Positions 23,443 to 35,418 of a stretch of 64,000 bases of DNA are shown here, in pieces. Location of the stretch: NCBI RefSeq assembly GCF_018446385.1, contig NC_056000.1, forward strand, positions 48,082,722-48,146,721. Direction: 5' to 3'. The notes below the pieces were generated by a model. The model was not told the origin of the DNA. It was given only the letters and a program-made list of their open reading frames with translations, and searched no databases. The stretch is from Zingiber officinale (Eukaryota > Streptophyta > Magnoliopsida > Zingiberales > Zingiberaceae). The translations under genes were made by a program, and so were the position numbers. How positions within the stretch are numbered: the stretch's first letter is position 1; each line of letters opens with the position of its first letter.

Positions 23443-25020
23443 ATACATTAATTAGTAGCTGCTACAGATATTCCATAGTAACTGTAAACTCGCCGATGCC
23501 ATAATGCATTTGTAAATCAAAGAGAATTCCTGAGGGAATGACTGAGGCTCTGTGGTGCACACAAACGAAAGATTGTACAAAAGTCAGACCACTCCCTTAC
23601 AGGCCATAACGCAGGAATGAACGGTGATCCTTTGATAGTGGTGTTCGCAAAACTAAAATTCCTTGCCGGTGGGAGACGTGAGAGAAGTTCGTGGAGGCAC
23701 GATTCGTAGGGTTACTCCATTATGATTTCCTCAGTGAACTCTAAGGGTCTTCATTGCGAACACAAGAGTGTTGGGCGATGATAGACTGCCTTAGCTTATC
23801 CATGTTATTTGGTCAAGGTTGGGAGAAGTTCGTCGTCACAAGAATCATATGGAGCCTCGTTACTGCATGAAAGAAACACTTGAATATGTTGCCTAGTTGC
23901 AATGAAAGAAAAGAGGACGGTGGTGTCGTGAAAATGGCGTAAATCCAAGTTGAACTACTCATCTTGGAATCAGATGGTCATGTAAGCAGCCTCCCTGCCG
24001 GTGTTATATAGAAAATCAGAGTCGCTTACTATTCGGTATGGGAATAGTTGCCTTGCCATGACGCGGCCACAGCTGTGTTTCTGACAAGCCCGGTTTTGTG
24101 AGTCTTCATTAGTCAAGATTTATGACAGTTATGAGTAGTCATAGCTTTCATAAAAACATCTATGAGTGGTCATTCCATGGACGTGATGGATGAATGGACC
24201 TTGATGTGGTATGTTACAATTATTTATTTGGTGTGTCTCTATAAATTTATTACTTTCACAAAAGCAGCGTCTTTGATTCGCTGTGTCTCTATAATTGTAG
24301 TTAAATTAAATGGGGTGTAACAATTTAAGTTTTAAATGTCTTGTGAAGCTGGCTAGTCCAACTTGTAGCACCACATCTACAGCTGATAAAAATATTAATA
24401 CTAGGTTATTTTTAAATGAAAAAATAAATGTGAAAAAAATTTAATCACCCCTAGCTAGTACATTTGTGGTCCTAGTTATTGCAGTAGTTGCTAGATGTTG
24501 TAGCAGCTAGATCATAAAGTATACAAATAGAGTCAATGCTAAACGGTGTGGCAGTTAATCCAAATAATCTGCAACCATGTGTAGCAGCTTAGCGCCATTA
24601 ACTGCTACATGTTAAATTGCTATCCTTTTGTTGTGTTATCTGTCCTTGTAGCATAAAATTCTGAACGTTGGCATAACTAGATAGTGGGTACGGAACGTAT
24701 GTCTAATTAATTGTACGATTTAAATATTTTTAGATGTGACCTGTTGCAGGAGTCGTTAGATAATACATGCACGGTAGGAATTCATACCCGAGAGTTCATT
24801 AATCCTTGTATTTACTATATGTAAGATAGTCCTATCTTTTTCCAGCTCGTAATGGGGTGTAGTGAGAGTTTCAATGGCCCATTTACTTGAAAAGACGCGT
24901 CCGTTTGACTTCTCTATAGGAAGCGGTAGGGTTTGGTAGGGGCTTTTTCCTATAATTACGCGATTCACTAGACAGACTCATCCAACTTGCCTTGCATTTG
25001 GTCCCCATTACATCTCTTTC
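23443..25020. other. non-coding MULE DNA
   Basis: MULE sequence resumes here. No convincing gene is seen. Palindrome copies occur at about 24350-24380, 24480-24510, 24537-24560 and 24570-24610. Segment 24100-24200 (CTATGAGTGGTCATTC) is repeated in inverted orientation at about 29225-29330. Confidence 0.5.
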
Positions 25021-25441
25021 ATGATCATGTCTATCTTTAGCAGAAAGACGCAACCTACTATGGGTGGGGTTAAAGACCCCCCTTTGGAAGAGGATTCAAG
25101 CTGTGCCTCTTTTTCACCAGAAAGATCATCTGTATCACTGGATCCGTATGCTTCCAGGTTTGTATTATTTCATCGTGTTGTTCTTTATATATATCTTTAT
25201 TTCTTTTGAATCTCGATTTTTCCAACATATTTGTGACAGGTATCTCAGTTTATCCATGGAACATCAGGTAGTTTGTGGCTATCTTAAGATTCTCACAGAA
25301 CAACAGGACCAGGCGAGGAAGGAGTTAGAAGTTGCCCTTTTTCGAGAGAAAAAGAACCAAACAGAAATTGTGCAGCTACGACGTAAACTGTCCCAAGTCA
25401 ATGGGGCATTAGAGGAGGCCGCAATTCAAAATAATGAGTAA
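25021..25441 (+). CDS. small two-exon coiled-coil protein of the MULE
   Basis: Two frames join cleanly through an 82-bp intron (25158-25239; CCAG|GTTTGT ... TGACAG|G). Exon 1 is 25021-25157 and ends in phase 2. Exon 2 is 25240-25441 and ends in TAA. The product is about 112 aa. The N-terminal 45 residues are polar and Ser/Pro-rich. The C-terminal half (from about residue 52) is a heptad-like helix with many Glu, Gln, Lys and Arg (EQQDQARKELEVALFREKKN), a likely coiled coil. I know no family for it. It lies between the Ulp1-like and transposase genes in the same direction and has no internal stop, unlike its neighbours. It could be a third element-encoded protein or a remnant exon pair of a larger gene. 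Splicing is predicted only. Confidence 0.5.
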
Positions 25442-25782
25442 AATATCACTCTTTGTGAAGCTCTGCCTCACATCTCCATAGGGATGCTGCCTTTCGGCGG
25501 GAGAAAAAGAGTACAACTGTATGTGTCCAAGGAGGACAATACCTATGTCTTTGTAATGTATCATTAGTGACTGCTATAAAGGGAATGAATTACGCACTAA
25601 TGTTTGAATAGACTCTTTGTTAAGATATTGTTTGTCTTATGTTATTATGAAACCTAACTATAGACTCCAAGCCTTCCTCATCTACGTTGAACAATATTTG
25701 TAGTCCCTCAATCTAAATGTTGACTTTGGATCTCATTTTTGGCCATCTTTACATTTTATCTATTTGTTTATAGTTAGCCACA

Positions 25783-25805
25783 AGCTGCTACATGTTGTAG
25801 CAGCT
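25783..25805. repeat. type copy of the MULE palindrome
   Basis: AGCTGCTACA-TGT-TGTAGCAGCT: two perfect 10-base arms around three bases. This is the cleanest copy of the dispersed family. Further copies follow at about 25985-26030. Confidence 0.9.
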
Positions 25806-25854
25806 TTAACGGTACAATGTTGCAATATCATCAGCTTGTAAGGAGGTGCTCCTT

Positions 25855-25937
25855 GTCCCCGCAGGACGGTCTAGTGGCCAGCACATGAGTTGTTACCGGC
25901 ATGACATCTGGGGTGCAATACTCGGCCAAGCCGTGAT
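25855..25937 (+). repeat. tRNA-derived SINE head, fragment
   Basis: GGACGGTCTAGTGGCCAGCA resembles an A-box region and is followed about 30 bp later by a worn B-box-like stretch (GGGTGCAATACTCGGCC). This is the look of a tRNA-type SINE 5' end. No tail or target duplication was found, and the block interrupts a segment that is otherwise repeated near 28980. Confidence 0.3.
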
Positions 25938-26099
25938 AAAAAGCCTCTCCTACACTTTGTAACAATTTGTACGGATTGGATGCCACCTCGTGTAGCAGTT
26001 ACTTTGAATTGGCTGCTACAATATGTAGGAACTAATCCGATTTTGTGAACCCCCAGGAGATGTAGTCGTAAATGCTGATGTAACTAATAAACCAATTCG

Positions 26100-28910
26100 G
26101 GTGGGTCAGGTCGGGTCGGGTCGGATTGAGTTTTTTTTTTAACCCAACCCAAACCTGAGTTCAACCCTAAACCCTAAACCCGAACCCGACCAACCCGATA
26201 AACCCTATTCACTTTTATCTCAATACTCCATCATTATCATACAAACATTGTTGGTTGCTACTCGGAAAACCTATAGGTTTCACTGTATAAAAATTTTGTA
26301 CTAAGGTCTGAACCTTTTCCTAGCTACCATGTGTTCTTTTAAATTAAATTTTGGATCGCCTGCGGAACTTAACACGTTTGATCCAAAACTTAATCTATTT
26401 GTTCTTTTAGGTTTTGACTTGGATCTCCTGCGGAACTTAACACGTTCGACCCAAGTCACCTTAAGTTATTAATTCCATTAAATATTAATTTCCATAATTG
26501 GTTCCCAGTACTGATGTGGCGAGGCACATGACCTTCTTGGATATGAGAGCAACCACCACCGACTAGACAAAACCTTTTATAGAAAGCTAATATTTAATTT
26601 CCTAAAATAACTTTAGGTTAACTAAAAAGAACAATCAAATCACAAGGAAAAATAAAACAAAAGAACACAACATCGAAAATCATATTCGAAATACTAGAAT
26701 CGTAAGCCTCTTGTATTTGGTATTATTTCAAAAAATAACTAGTATGATGCGGAAAGAAAAATTACTAGTTATACCTTTTAGAAAAACCTCTTGATCTTCT
26801 ACTGTATTCCTCTTCTAACCTCAGACGTTGTGTGGGCAACGATCCTCCGAGATGAGAAACCACCAACCACCTTCTTCTCCTCCTAGCTAGGTTCGGCCAC
26901 AAAGAAGCTTTACCAAGGATGAAGAACAAAACACCAACCAAGCTCCAAGAGATGCAAGTTTTCTCTCCTTCTTCTTCTTCTTCTCCAAGTAGTATCCGGC
27001 CTCCACAAGAGCTCCAAGCAATAGAGAGTTTCGGCCACCACAAAGAGGAAGAGGAGAAGAGATGATGGCCGACCACAACACCAAGGAAAAGAGGGAGAGA
27101 AATAATAGAGGTTGTGTATCATGAAGGCACCCTCACCCCTTCTTTTATATTCCTTGGCCTAGGCAAATTAGGAAATTTAATTACAATAAAATTTCCTTAA
27201 TTTCCTTGACATGATTTAATTGAGAAAAATAAAATAAAATTTCCCAATTAAATTCTAATGGCCGGCCATATCATGAAATCAAATTATACAAGTTTCAATC
27301 AACAATTAAAACTTCCTAATTTGTTTCCGGAAATTTTAAAATTAAAATTTCTCTTCAAAATCTCTTCATGGTTGATAAAAAGAAATTTCCATAATTTTAA
27401 TTTTACAACATGTGAATAATTTTTAAAGAGAAAATAAAATATCTCACCAATCTACAAATAAGGAAAGAGATCTAATCTTTTTCTTTAATCTTTTGTAGAT
27501 CTTTTACAAGAGAGATAATTTAATTTTAATTCTCTTTAATAAATTATATCTTCCACATAATAAAAATTAAAATTAAAATTCCTTTTTTAATTTAATTTGG
27601 CCGGCCCCTCTAGCTTGGATTCAAGCTAGGGCCGGCCACCCCAATTTATACCTAGGTCGGCCCTAGCTTGGTTCCCAAGCTAGCTTGGCCGGCCCCCTTT
27701 GGGTGGGTATAGAAGGTGGGTATAGGTGGATATAATACTCTATAAATAAGATGCTACGATAGGGACCGAGAGGAGGAATTGGTTTTGGTCTCCCGATAAA
27801 ATTAAGCATCCCGTGTTCGCCCCGAACACACAACTTAATTTTATCAATAATAATTCATTCCACTAGAGAACTATTATTGAACTACCGCACCAATCCCAAA
27901 TTACATTTTTGGGCTCCTTCTTATTATGAGTGTGTTAGTCTCCCTGTGTTTAAGATATCGAATGTCCACTAATTAAGTGAGTTACTGACAACTCATTTAA
28001 TTAATATCTTAGTCCAAGAGTAGTACCACTCAACCTTATCGTCATGTCGGACTAAGTCCACCTACAGGGTTTAACATGACAATCCTTATGAGCTCCTCTT
28101 GAGGACATTATCAACCTAGTATCTCTAGGACACAGTTTCCTTCTATAATCAACAACACACACTATAAGTGATACCATTTCCCAACTTATCGGGCTTATTG
28201 ATTCATCGAACTAAATCTCACCCATTGATAAATTAAAGAAATAAATATTAAATATATGTGCTTGTTATTATATTAGGATTAAGAGCACACACTTCCATAA
28301 TAATCGAGGTCTTTGTTTCTTTATAAAGTCAGTATAAAAGAAACGACCTCAAATGGTCCTACTCAATACACTCTAAGTGTACTAGTGTAATTATACAGTC
28401 AAGATAAACTGATACCTAATTACACTACGACCTTCTAATGGTTTGTTCCTTTCCATTTTGGTCGTGAGCTACTGTTTATAATTTATAAGGTACTGATAAC
28501 ATCATCTTCTACATGTGACACCACATACTATGTTATCTACAGTATAAATTAATTGAACAACTACAACTAAATGTAGACAATTTGACCAAATATGATTCTT
28601 TATTCATAATGAATGTTTACAAATCTTAGGCTTTCAGTATACACTCCAACAAACATGATATTAATATACATAAAAACATCTTAATTTTCAAAATAAACTT
28701 GGATTTAATCACAAAAAAAACCCATAAAACCCTATAGTTTGGTCAACCAAGGTCATCCCGGGTCAACCAGAAGCCGACCCAACCCAACCAGAAATTTTTT
28801 AACACTCCAACCCTAACCCGACCCGAACCCGAAAAACGTGAAACCAAACCTCATTTTTTTCGGTTCGACTCGGGTTGGGTCGTCGGGTCGGGTTCATTTT
28901 TTACACACAT
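26100..28910. repeat. GGGTCGGGT-rich element split by a solo LTR
   Basis: Left part 26100-26248 begins with GGTCAGGTCGGGTCGGGTCG and holds CCCAACCC / CCTAAACCC runs. Right part 28652-28910 ends in the inverted-like GGGTTGGGTCGTCGGGTCGG. Both parts belong to one small element, because the solo LTR 26249-28651 with its target duplication sits in the middle. There is no ORF. Confidence 0.5.
26249..28651. mobile_element. solo LTR-like element, copy 1 (2403 bp)
   Basis: Starts TGTTGGTTGCTACTCGG and ends ATACACTCCAACA, giving TG...CA ends with a 6-bp inverted repeat. It is flanked by a perfect 5-bp duplication AACAT (26244-26248 and 28652-28656). No gene is inside; the poly-Glu ORFs on the minus strand at 26765-27122 are CTT-repeat artefacts. 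Closely related copies lie at 41236 and 49454. The perfect duplications fit solo LTRs left by recombination between the LTRs of a full element. Confidence 0.85.
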
Positions 28911-30043
28911 ATAGTTCTCCATGATGGCCGTGGGAGGGGTTGGGGGGAGCGTTGGGAGCGAACGTATTCCCTTTTTGCCACCTTGTAAAGAGATGTTCCT
29001 GCACTGTGTTGCAGTTACTACGGATTGGATGCCACATCGTGTGGCAGTTAATTTGAATTAGCTGCTACAACGTGTAGGAACTAATCCTATTTTCTGAGAT
29101 CCAAGAAGATGTAGCCGTTAATGCTGAAGTAACTAACAAACCCCATTGTCTATTGCATAAATACATTTGTATGCAGACTTATCAAATAGAGTATAGGTGA
29201 CCTACGACATCTTTCCATTCATCCGTCACATCCATAAATGACCACTCATACCTGTCAGTTATGGGAGGTGTGACAAGCAATACCTGTCATAAACCACGAC
29301 TAGTGAAAGGAAATCCGAATCTTACTTTTTCAGACCGCCAGTTGTGGATGCGTGAAGTAGATTGATTTTGCCCCCTCCCGCTTTCACAGCGCACCCCTCT
29401 TCCGCCCTCTCTCTCACTGTCAAATGACAGTTGTATCCTTATTTTTCCTTTTTCTTCGATTTTATTTAATGTATATTTTTTTATTTTTTTAAATTTTAAA
29501 GATTTTTAATTTATTATTATTATTTTATTTAATTTATTATATAATTTTTTTCATCAAAAAATATATATATATATATATTAGTAATTTTATTTACCTATTT
29601 ATTAGTTTTATGTTTAAATGATTATGTTTATCCAAAGAAATATAATAACCTGACACAACCAAGATTATATAAATTTATATAGGTAATTTAAAGACTGAGG
29701 ATTTTCAGCTTAGTACCAGTGATGTAGTAGCTGGATTTTCTTCATTGAATGGTCTAAAATATCTTATTATATGAAGGTCCTTTGTGAGGATTAAAGTATA
29801 GCGCCAACAGAACCAACTACCCTTTATATTCATGGCCACAACGAATATGGTAGCATAAGATTGGAGACAAAACTTAAAATGATATGACATTATGACCTAT
29901 CAAGTAAATGCTCTACATTGTACCAGTATACCTTTCAATTAGCTGCTACACGTTGTAGCAGCAAAATATCCACGCATAACTCGCTTCTACTCCACGTTGT
30001 AGGATGTTAGGGTTCTAGCTGCTTAAATAGCGTCTCCTATCTA
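28657..30043. other. non-coding MULE DNA with palindromes
   Basis: No gene is seen. About 150 bp at 28990-29133 repeat 25950-26093 in direct orientation, with palindromes. Further palindromes occur at about 29060-29085 and 29939-29963 (TTAGCTGCTACACGTTGTAG). A (TA)n lies near 29562-29580. Confidence 0.5.
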
Positions 30044-30247
30044 GAGCATCCGCAGCGCTTTAACGCGTGAAGCGTTAATGTGTATTTTTTAATTATTTTT
30101 TTTTGCCATCTGCAGCATTAACGCATTCATAAGTTTGAACGCGTTAATGCTACAGTAAATAAAAAATGCCACGTATCTCTGCAGAAGTAAAAAAAAAGTG
30201 CCACGTCGGTGTTAATGCTTAGGTATTAACGCCCGTTGCAGCTGCTC
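30044..30247. mobile_element. MITE (about 204 bp, Tourist-like ends)
   Basis: Starts GAGCATCCGCAGCGCTTTAA and ends with the inverted relative TTAACGCCCGTTGCAGCTGCTC. Inner copies of GCGTTAATGCTACAG-type words are also inverted. It is short, non-coding and AT-rich in the middle. The ends resemble the GAGCATCTCCAACGG class of PIF/Harbinger MITEs; the target duplication is unclear. Confidence 0.55.
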
Positions 30248-30483
30248 TAAAAATTTGTAATCTTAGCATAAATCTTTGAGGGTCTATTGAATGACCACTC
30301 ATAGCAGGCATCGACCCTAGAATGTTCACTCAGAGCAGACTCATCACCCATATGACTATACATAGCTGGCATAAATAATGGCCCCTGCCTCGTTTTCTTC
30401 TAAGTAGCTTTGTCAGTCAGGTTTGTTTGGGCTCGTGCCTGCACCTGATTTCTCTATATAATTGAGGGTCGCAACGTTCATGA

Positions 30484-31191
30484 ATGTGGCAAAGGGTAAT
30501 GAGTAGCAGTTTCATCGGTTGCCCACATTTTCTCGGCACCACCTCCGTCAATCCATCCATGCCTTCCAATATAAAGCTGGAGGTGCATGAAGCTCCCAAA
30601 TCAGAAAAGGCAAAGCGGTCAACTAGCCTTCTACACTCTAGAGTACAGTTCCATATGTTAAATCCTATTTCCTTAATACAATCATCATCGTCTAGCTCTC
30701 ATCAACATACGTGGATGATAGGCGGATGGTCATGCAAATTTCTCACTTCTGTCTTAAATCATGTGTGCACAACAAAGGGCTTCTTCATCGCCCTGAGGAA
30801 TCGTCATGGAGCACATTTTTTGTGATTCTCTCCTCCTCGAACTTGGACCATCCGCGACCAAGTGACATGAGGTGTATCAAGCTCCCATTTTGGCCAAGAC
30901 AAAGCGGTCATGTATCCTTCCACGGTCTAGATTATGGTTCCATACTCGTAAAATTAGTTCCTCATTCCAAACACCATCGTCAAGCCCTGATGCGTGTATG
31001 TTGATGAGGTTTGGCTGCTGGAGTACATTAGGGAGAGGATGATGGCCTTGAATAAGTTTTCCCAGCCAGTCACAAAAGATGCGAGGCATGTGGAAAATAA
31101 TACAATCACTTTACTGGTCACAACACTCTGTACGGTTGATGAAGGGTGTTTCCGAATGGAGATGAATGTGGATGATATTTGGCCTATATGA
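30484..31191 (+). other. unrecognised ORF block with internal duplication
   Basis: Three short overlapping plus-strand frames (113, 97 and 65 codons) cover this block. Segments 30600-30715 and 30890-31005 are related copies (shared CAAAGCGGTCA, TCTAGAGTACAGTTCCATA / TCTAGATTATGGTTCCATA, then ATCATCGTC / ACCATCGTCA), so part of the block is tandemly duplicated. No known protein motif is visible. It may be decayed exons of another MULE gene or non-coding repeats. Confidence 0.25.
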
Positions 31192-31359
31192 ATATGACAT
31201 TGCTGGTATGAGAGCAGTAGGTGTTGTTGGAGGTTTTAAACACTGGTCAATATATGACCACTGATGCAATGGAAATGTAAATGTATTAACATTATTAGCT
31301 CTTGTCTTTGTAATAATTCAATGTATGGGTGCTATACATTGTTATCCAAGTACTAAGTA

Positions 31360-31832
31360 TCTACTACATTATGTAGCAGTTACTATAATATATTGTTAAC
31401 CACATGATTTTTTTTATTTTATTATTCTCATTTTGTGTCGTAAGTGTATCGTAGAAGCATGAACTGATATATTCAAGTGGACTAATGCATACTTGAACAA
31501 GCACGCGACCTCAGAAACTGACGTCCACACTGGAGCAACTACGTTGTGGCAGACAGAAACACCATTGTAGGAACTTAATTACCCTTCCAATATTAACACC
31601 TCCGGGAGGAGTCGGTGATAATAATTTTTAACTTACGTTAAGGTGTAGCAGTTACTGGTCTGTAACTAAACCAACACAGACCACGTCCGTCTGTATATTT
31701 ATTGGAGGTGTCAAGGTTTGTAAAAATTTATTTCCAAACTATATTTCTAAGATGTTAATTGTACGAAATAGTTTGTTCGACCGTTGGCTACTTCAAAGTG
31801 TAGCAGCTATTCGGCCGGAACTGCGACATAGT
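31360..31832. repeat. palindromes in MULE DNA left of element 2
   Basis: Copies or half-copies lie near 31365-31385 (TACATTATGTAGCAGTTAC), 31635-31655 and 31785-31812. No gene is seen. Confidence 0.55.
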
Positions 31833-33776
31833 TGTTAGGATCGATGGACGCGACTATAGAGGGGGGGGTGTGAATAGCCAACCCCAAATTCGCGTTTCTT
31901 TCTACAAATCAAGGTTAGCGCAGCGGAAATAAACAATAGAAACGACAACGGAGAATAGCAAACCTCAAACTCGTCGATGTAACGAGGTTCGGAGATGAAA
32001 CTCCTACTCCTCGGCGTGTCCGTAAGGTGGACGAGCCCTATCAATCAGTCGGTGGATGAGTCCCCGGAGAACCAGCTAATAAATACTCCTTGTGGGTGGA
32101 GAAACCTCACCACAAACTCTTGCAACAGCAAGATCAGAGTACAAGTACAAGAAGTACAGCAAGATACAAATATAAAGATGAATGTAACAACTCTTGCTTG
32201 CCTTCTCGTCGTCGACTGAAATCTGTAGATGAAGCACCAACTTCATAGAATCACAGCAGCAGCTGAAACCAGTCGAAGAAGTCAAGGAAGCTCACGCGAA
32301 GCTTCGGAAGCGAGCTTAACAAAGCTCTAGAACAGCAGAAGCAATAACTTGCAGAAGCAAGAGGAAGATCAAGAGAGAGAAAGTCCACTGTAGAAGCCCT
32401 CAGCCCTTTTATAACCTGCACTCAACCTGCGAAGAAGAAGCCAGAAGACAGCAGAAGACAGAAGACCGTTGTGAGCCAACGGATAGTTCTGGACCGATCA
32501 GGCTGAAGCCTGATCGGTCCAGGGCACCTCTGATCGGTCCTGGGGACCGATCAGAGCTTCCTCTGATCGGTCCTGGGGACCGATCAGAGCTTCCTCTGAT
32601 CGGTCCAGGGACCGATCAACATGCATGTCCCTTCCTTTTCTCCCGAACTTCTTGCCTTCTGATCGTTGTTTCCTGATCGGTCTGCAGACCGATCAGATAA
32701 CATTCAGTAGGCTACTGTTTGGTTACTGATCGGTCACCAGACCGATCCATATACCCAGTGTATCACTAGATCGATCCACTGATCGATCCAGAGCTTGGTT
32801 TTTACCCAAACCAAGTCCCAAACCTTCCAAACCAACATTCGGTCAACCTTGACCTGTTGGTACATCATGCTTAGCATCCGGTCACTCCCTTGACATGCTA
32901 AGACTCCCCACCAAGTGTCCGGTCAAACCCTTTGACCTACTTGGACTTTTCTCTTCGTGTCAAGTATCCGGTCACTCCCTTGACCTACTTGACCTTCTCA
33001 ACACCAGATGTCCTATCACCCTTGATCCATCTGGATTTTCCCTTGCCCGGCTTCACTCACTAGGACTTTCACCTAGCTTCACTCACTAGGGTTTTCACCT
33101 GGCTTCACTCACCAGGATTTCCAATATGTCCGGCTTCACTCACCAGGACTTTCCATGCTTCACTCACCGGGACTTTCCCTGGCTTCACTCACCAGGGACT
33201 TTCCCAACTGCCTCTCCACGGGACTTATCCGTGCCTGGCTTCACTCACCAGGGACTTTCCACATCCGGTCCAGAGAACGAGCACCGAGCCCTCTCTGACT
33301 CCGGAGAACGAGCCACCGAGCCCTCTCCAACTTCCATCCGGTCCAGAACGAGCTCCCGAGCCCTCCTTCACGTCCGGAGAACGAGCTACCGAGCCCTCTC
33401 CGACTTCCCATGTGCCAAGCTTCCATACTTGGACTTCTCCGTGCCAAGTCTCCATACTTGGACTTTTCCCGTGCCAAACTCCTTGCTTGGACTTTTCCCA
33501 TGCCAAGCTCCCTGCTTGGACTTTTCCCGTGCCAAGCTCTCTGCTTGGACTTTTCCGAGTCAGGTCAACTCACCTCAGGGTCAACCAGGTCAACCTTGAC
33601 CACGGGTTGCACCCACAATCTCCCAAGCTTGTATCCTTGTAAAACATCAAGATACAACTTTTCTGTTCACGTCAAACATTGTCAAACATAACTCGTCAAA
33701 CATCAAAACACAACTCGAGTCAAGTCAACTCGAATCTGGTCAACCAGGTCAACCTTGACCTAAGGTTGCACCAACA
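31833..33776 (-). repeat. 3' LTR of gag-only element 2
   Basis: 1944 bp. Contains palindromic repeats of CTGATCGGTCC-n-GGACCGATCAG (32480-32780), a minisatellite based on GGCTTCACTCACCAGGACTT (33050-33260), one on GGAGAACGAGCTACCGAGCC (33265-33410) and one on TGCCAAGCTCCCTGCTTGGA (33410-33555). A TATAAAAGGG motif on the minus strand lies at about 32403-32413. The long ORFs here are repeat artefacts. Confidence 0.88.
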
Positions 33777-35418
33777 ATCTCCCCCTTTTTGATGTTTGAC
33801 AAAACCCATACTCAAACCCATAATCAAGTTAGGTTAACCCGATAATCTAACTTAGGTTTTCCAATGTTCTTCCCTGAACATTCTCTATTCTCCTCAAACC
33901 TACACTCTCCCCCTTTTTGACACACATCAAAAAGAGTGAATCAAGGTCAAGAATTTATTTCTAATGAAGGTCCCATACCTTTCATTGAAACCCTTAATTT
34001 CCCCCTTGATACTAAGGTCAACAATTAACTTAGTGATAATCCCATATCACTCAAGTCTTTAGGAGTAAAAACTCTCCCTAAAAGTCAACTCCCCTTGACT
34101 AATAGGTAAAATTCCCCCTAAAGGTCAACTCCCCCTTGACCATTGCACCAACAATGTCTTGGAGAGTTTCAACCCTTTAGAAATCCAAAACACCAACTTC
34201 ATTGCTGAAATTTCAGAAATTTCAGAAATTTCAGACAGCACATGTAACGACCCAACTCCTGGGTACTAGGCTGTGAGCCAGATCGCTACATTAACTACTG
34301 AAACTACTGTGCGGAAAACTGAGCAAATTTGATTTCCTTCCGAAATTCGAAACCTCTAGAAAATCACAGAAAATTCTAAAAATTGTAAAATTTTGAGGAT
34401 ACACTCCTCATAACATATACTATCATGGAAAAATAGTTTTCTATGAAAATAAGTTCCATTTTCAAATCTTGATACAAAGTTCAAAAGTCTTTGAAATAGC
34501 TCAAAGTTAACTCATCTTTGTATCACTTTGCTCAATGATGAATGCTATCACTAGAAAAGCTTCATCAAGGTTTTTCAAATCAATTTTGAAATGATTTTAA
34601 ACCATTTAATTTAGGACCACAATCTTTGGGCTAAATGTACATGACTTGTACATAAGCTTTCCCTATGATCCCCAATTTCGAATTAGGCTCATCTAGGTAC
34701 AAGAACTATGCACCTTGATCCTAACTCATGATCCTAATATCTCACACACATCTAAGGTGTATCAAACACATCCAAGTCAATTTTGATGTGAGATATGGGT
34801 TTAGGTTATCTTAGGCTAAGGTCTCATGCATTTTCTAAACATCAATTTGATCTCCATATCAAATTGTGTTTTTAACCTTAAATCAATTTCATTGATTATA
34901 AATGCAAGAAATGATAACATGACATATAATTGTATCATAAATGGAAACATGTGCCAATGTCATGATGTCATGGCATAAAGTATGAAACTTAAATAAAGCA
35001 TGACATTTAACTAACCTAAGCATTATCATGACATTTTAAATTATCATAAAATAAATATGATGTCATGACATGGCATATGGCAAACAATATATGGCAAATA
35101 ACATGTCAAGGTATAGAAAATACCTAATTCTAGCCTTAGTTGCCATTTTTGATAATTTTGATCATTTTGCCATAAATTCTATATTCCTAAGTGTAGTAGA
35201 CCTAAAATCAAATACAAAAGATTTTTAGATCACTATGTGCCAATTAGATTGACTCTAGAAAACTCCTCAAATGAGATTGGCACATCCTAATCACCTTAGG
35301 AATAATTTTCCATTTCATTTTCAAGACTTGATTACACCTTGAAAATTCCTAAAGTGCCACCTTTTGCCATGATTAGGTTAACTACCTATTCAAGTAAGGT
35401 TGGCACACCCTAACTAAT
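33777..35418. other. non-coding interior of element 2
   Basis: AT-rich DNA with CTCCCCCTTTTTGA and CCCTTGACT words next to the LTR and a TTTCAGAAA triplet repeat near 34210. No ORF or pol remnant is visible. Confidence 0.6.

Noticed and set aside
26160..26190. Telomere-like CCCTAAACCCTAAACCC
   Set aside because: Only about two units in a stretch of mixed AACCCGACCC words; fits the GGGTCGGGT element rather than an interstitial telomere.
26765..27122. Minus-strand ORFs with poly-Glu/Arg runs in the solo LTRs (also 41856-42118 and 49972-50379)
   Set aside because: They follow a CTT/TTC repeat that varies in length between copies; frames are not conserved.
33126..33691. Long overlapping ORFs on both strands in the LTRs of element 2 (also 38012-38796)
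   Set aside because: They arise from minisatellites whose units keep frames open; both strands and several frames are open together.
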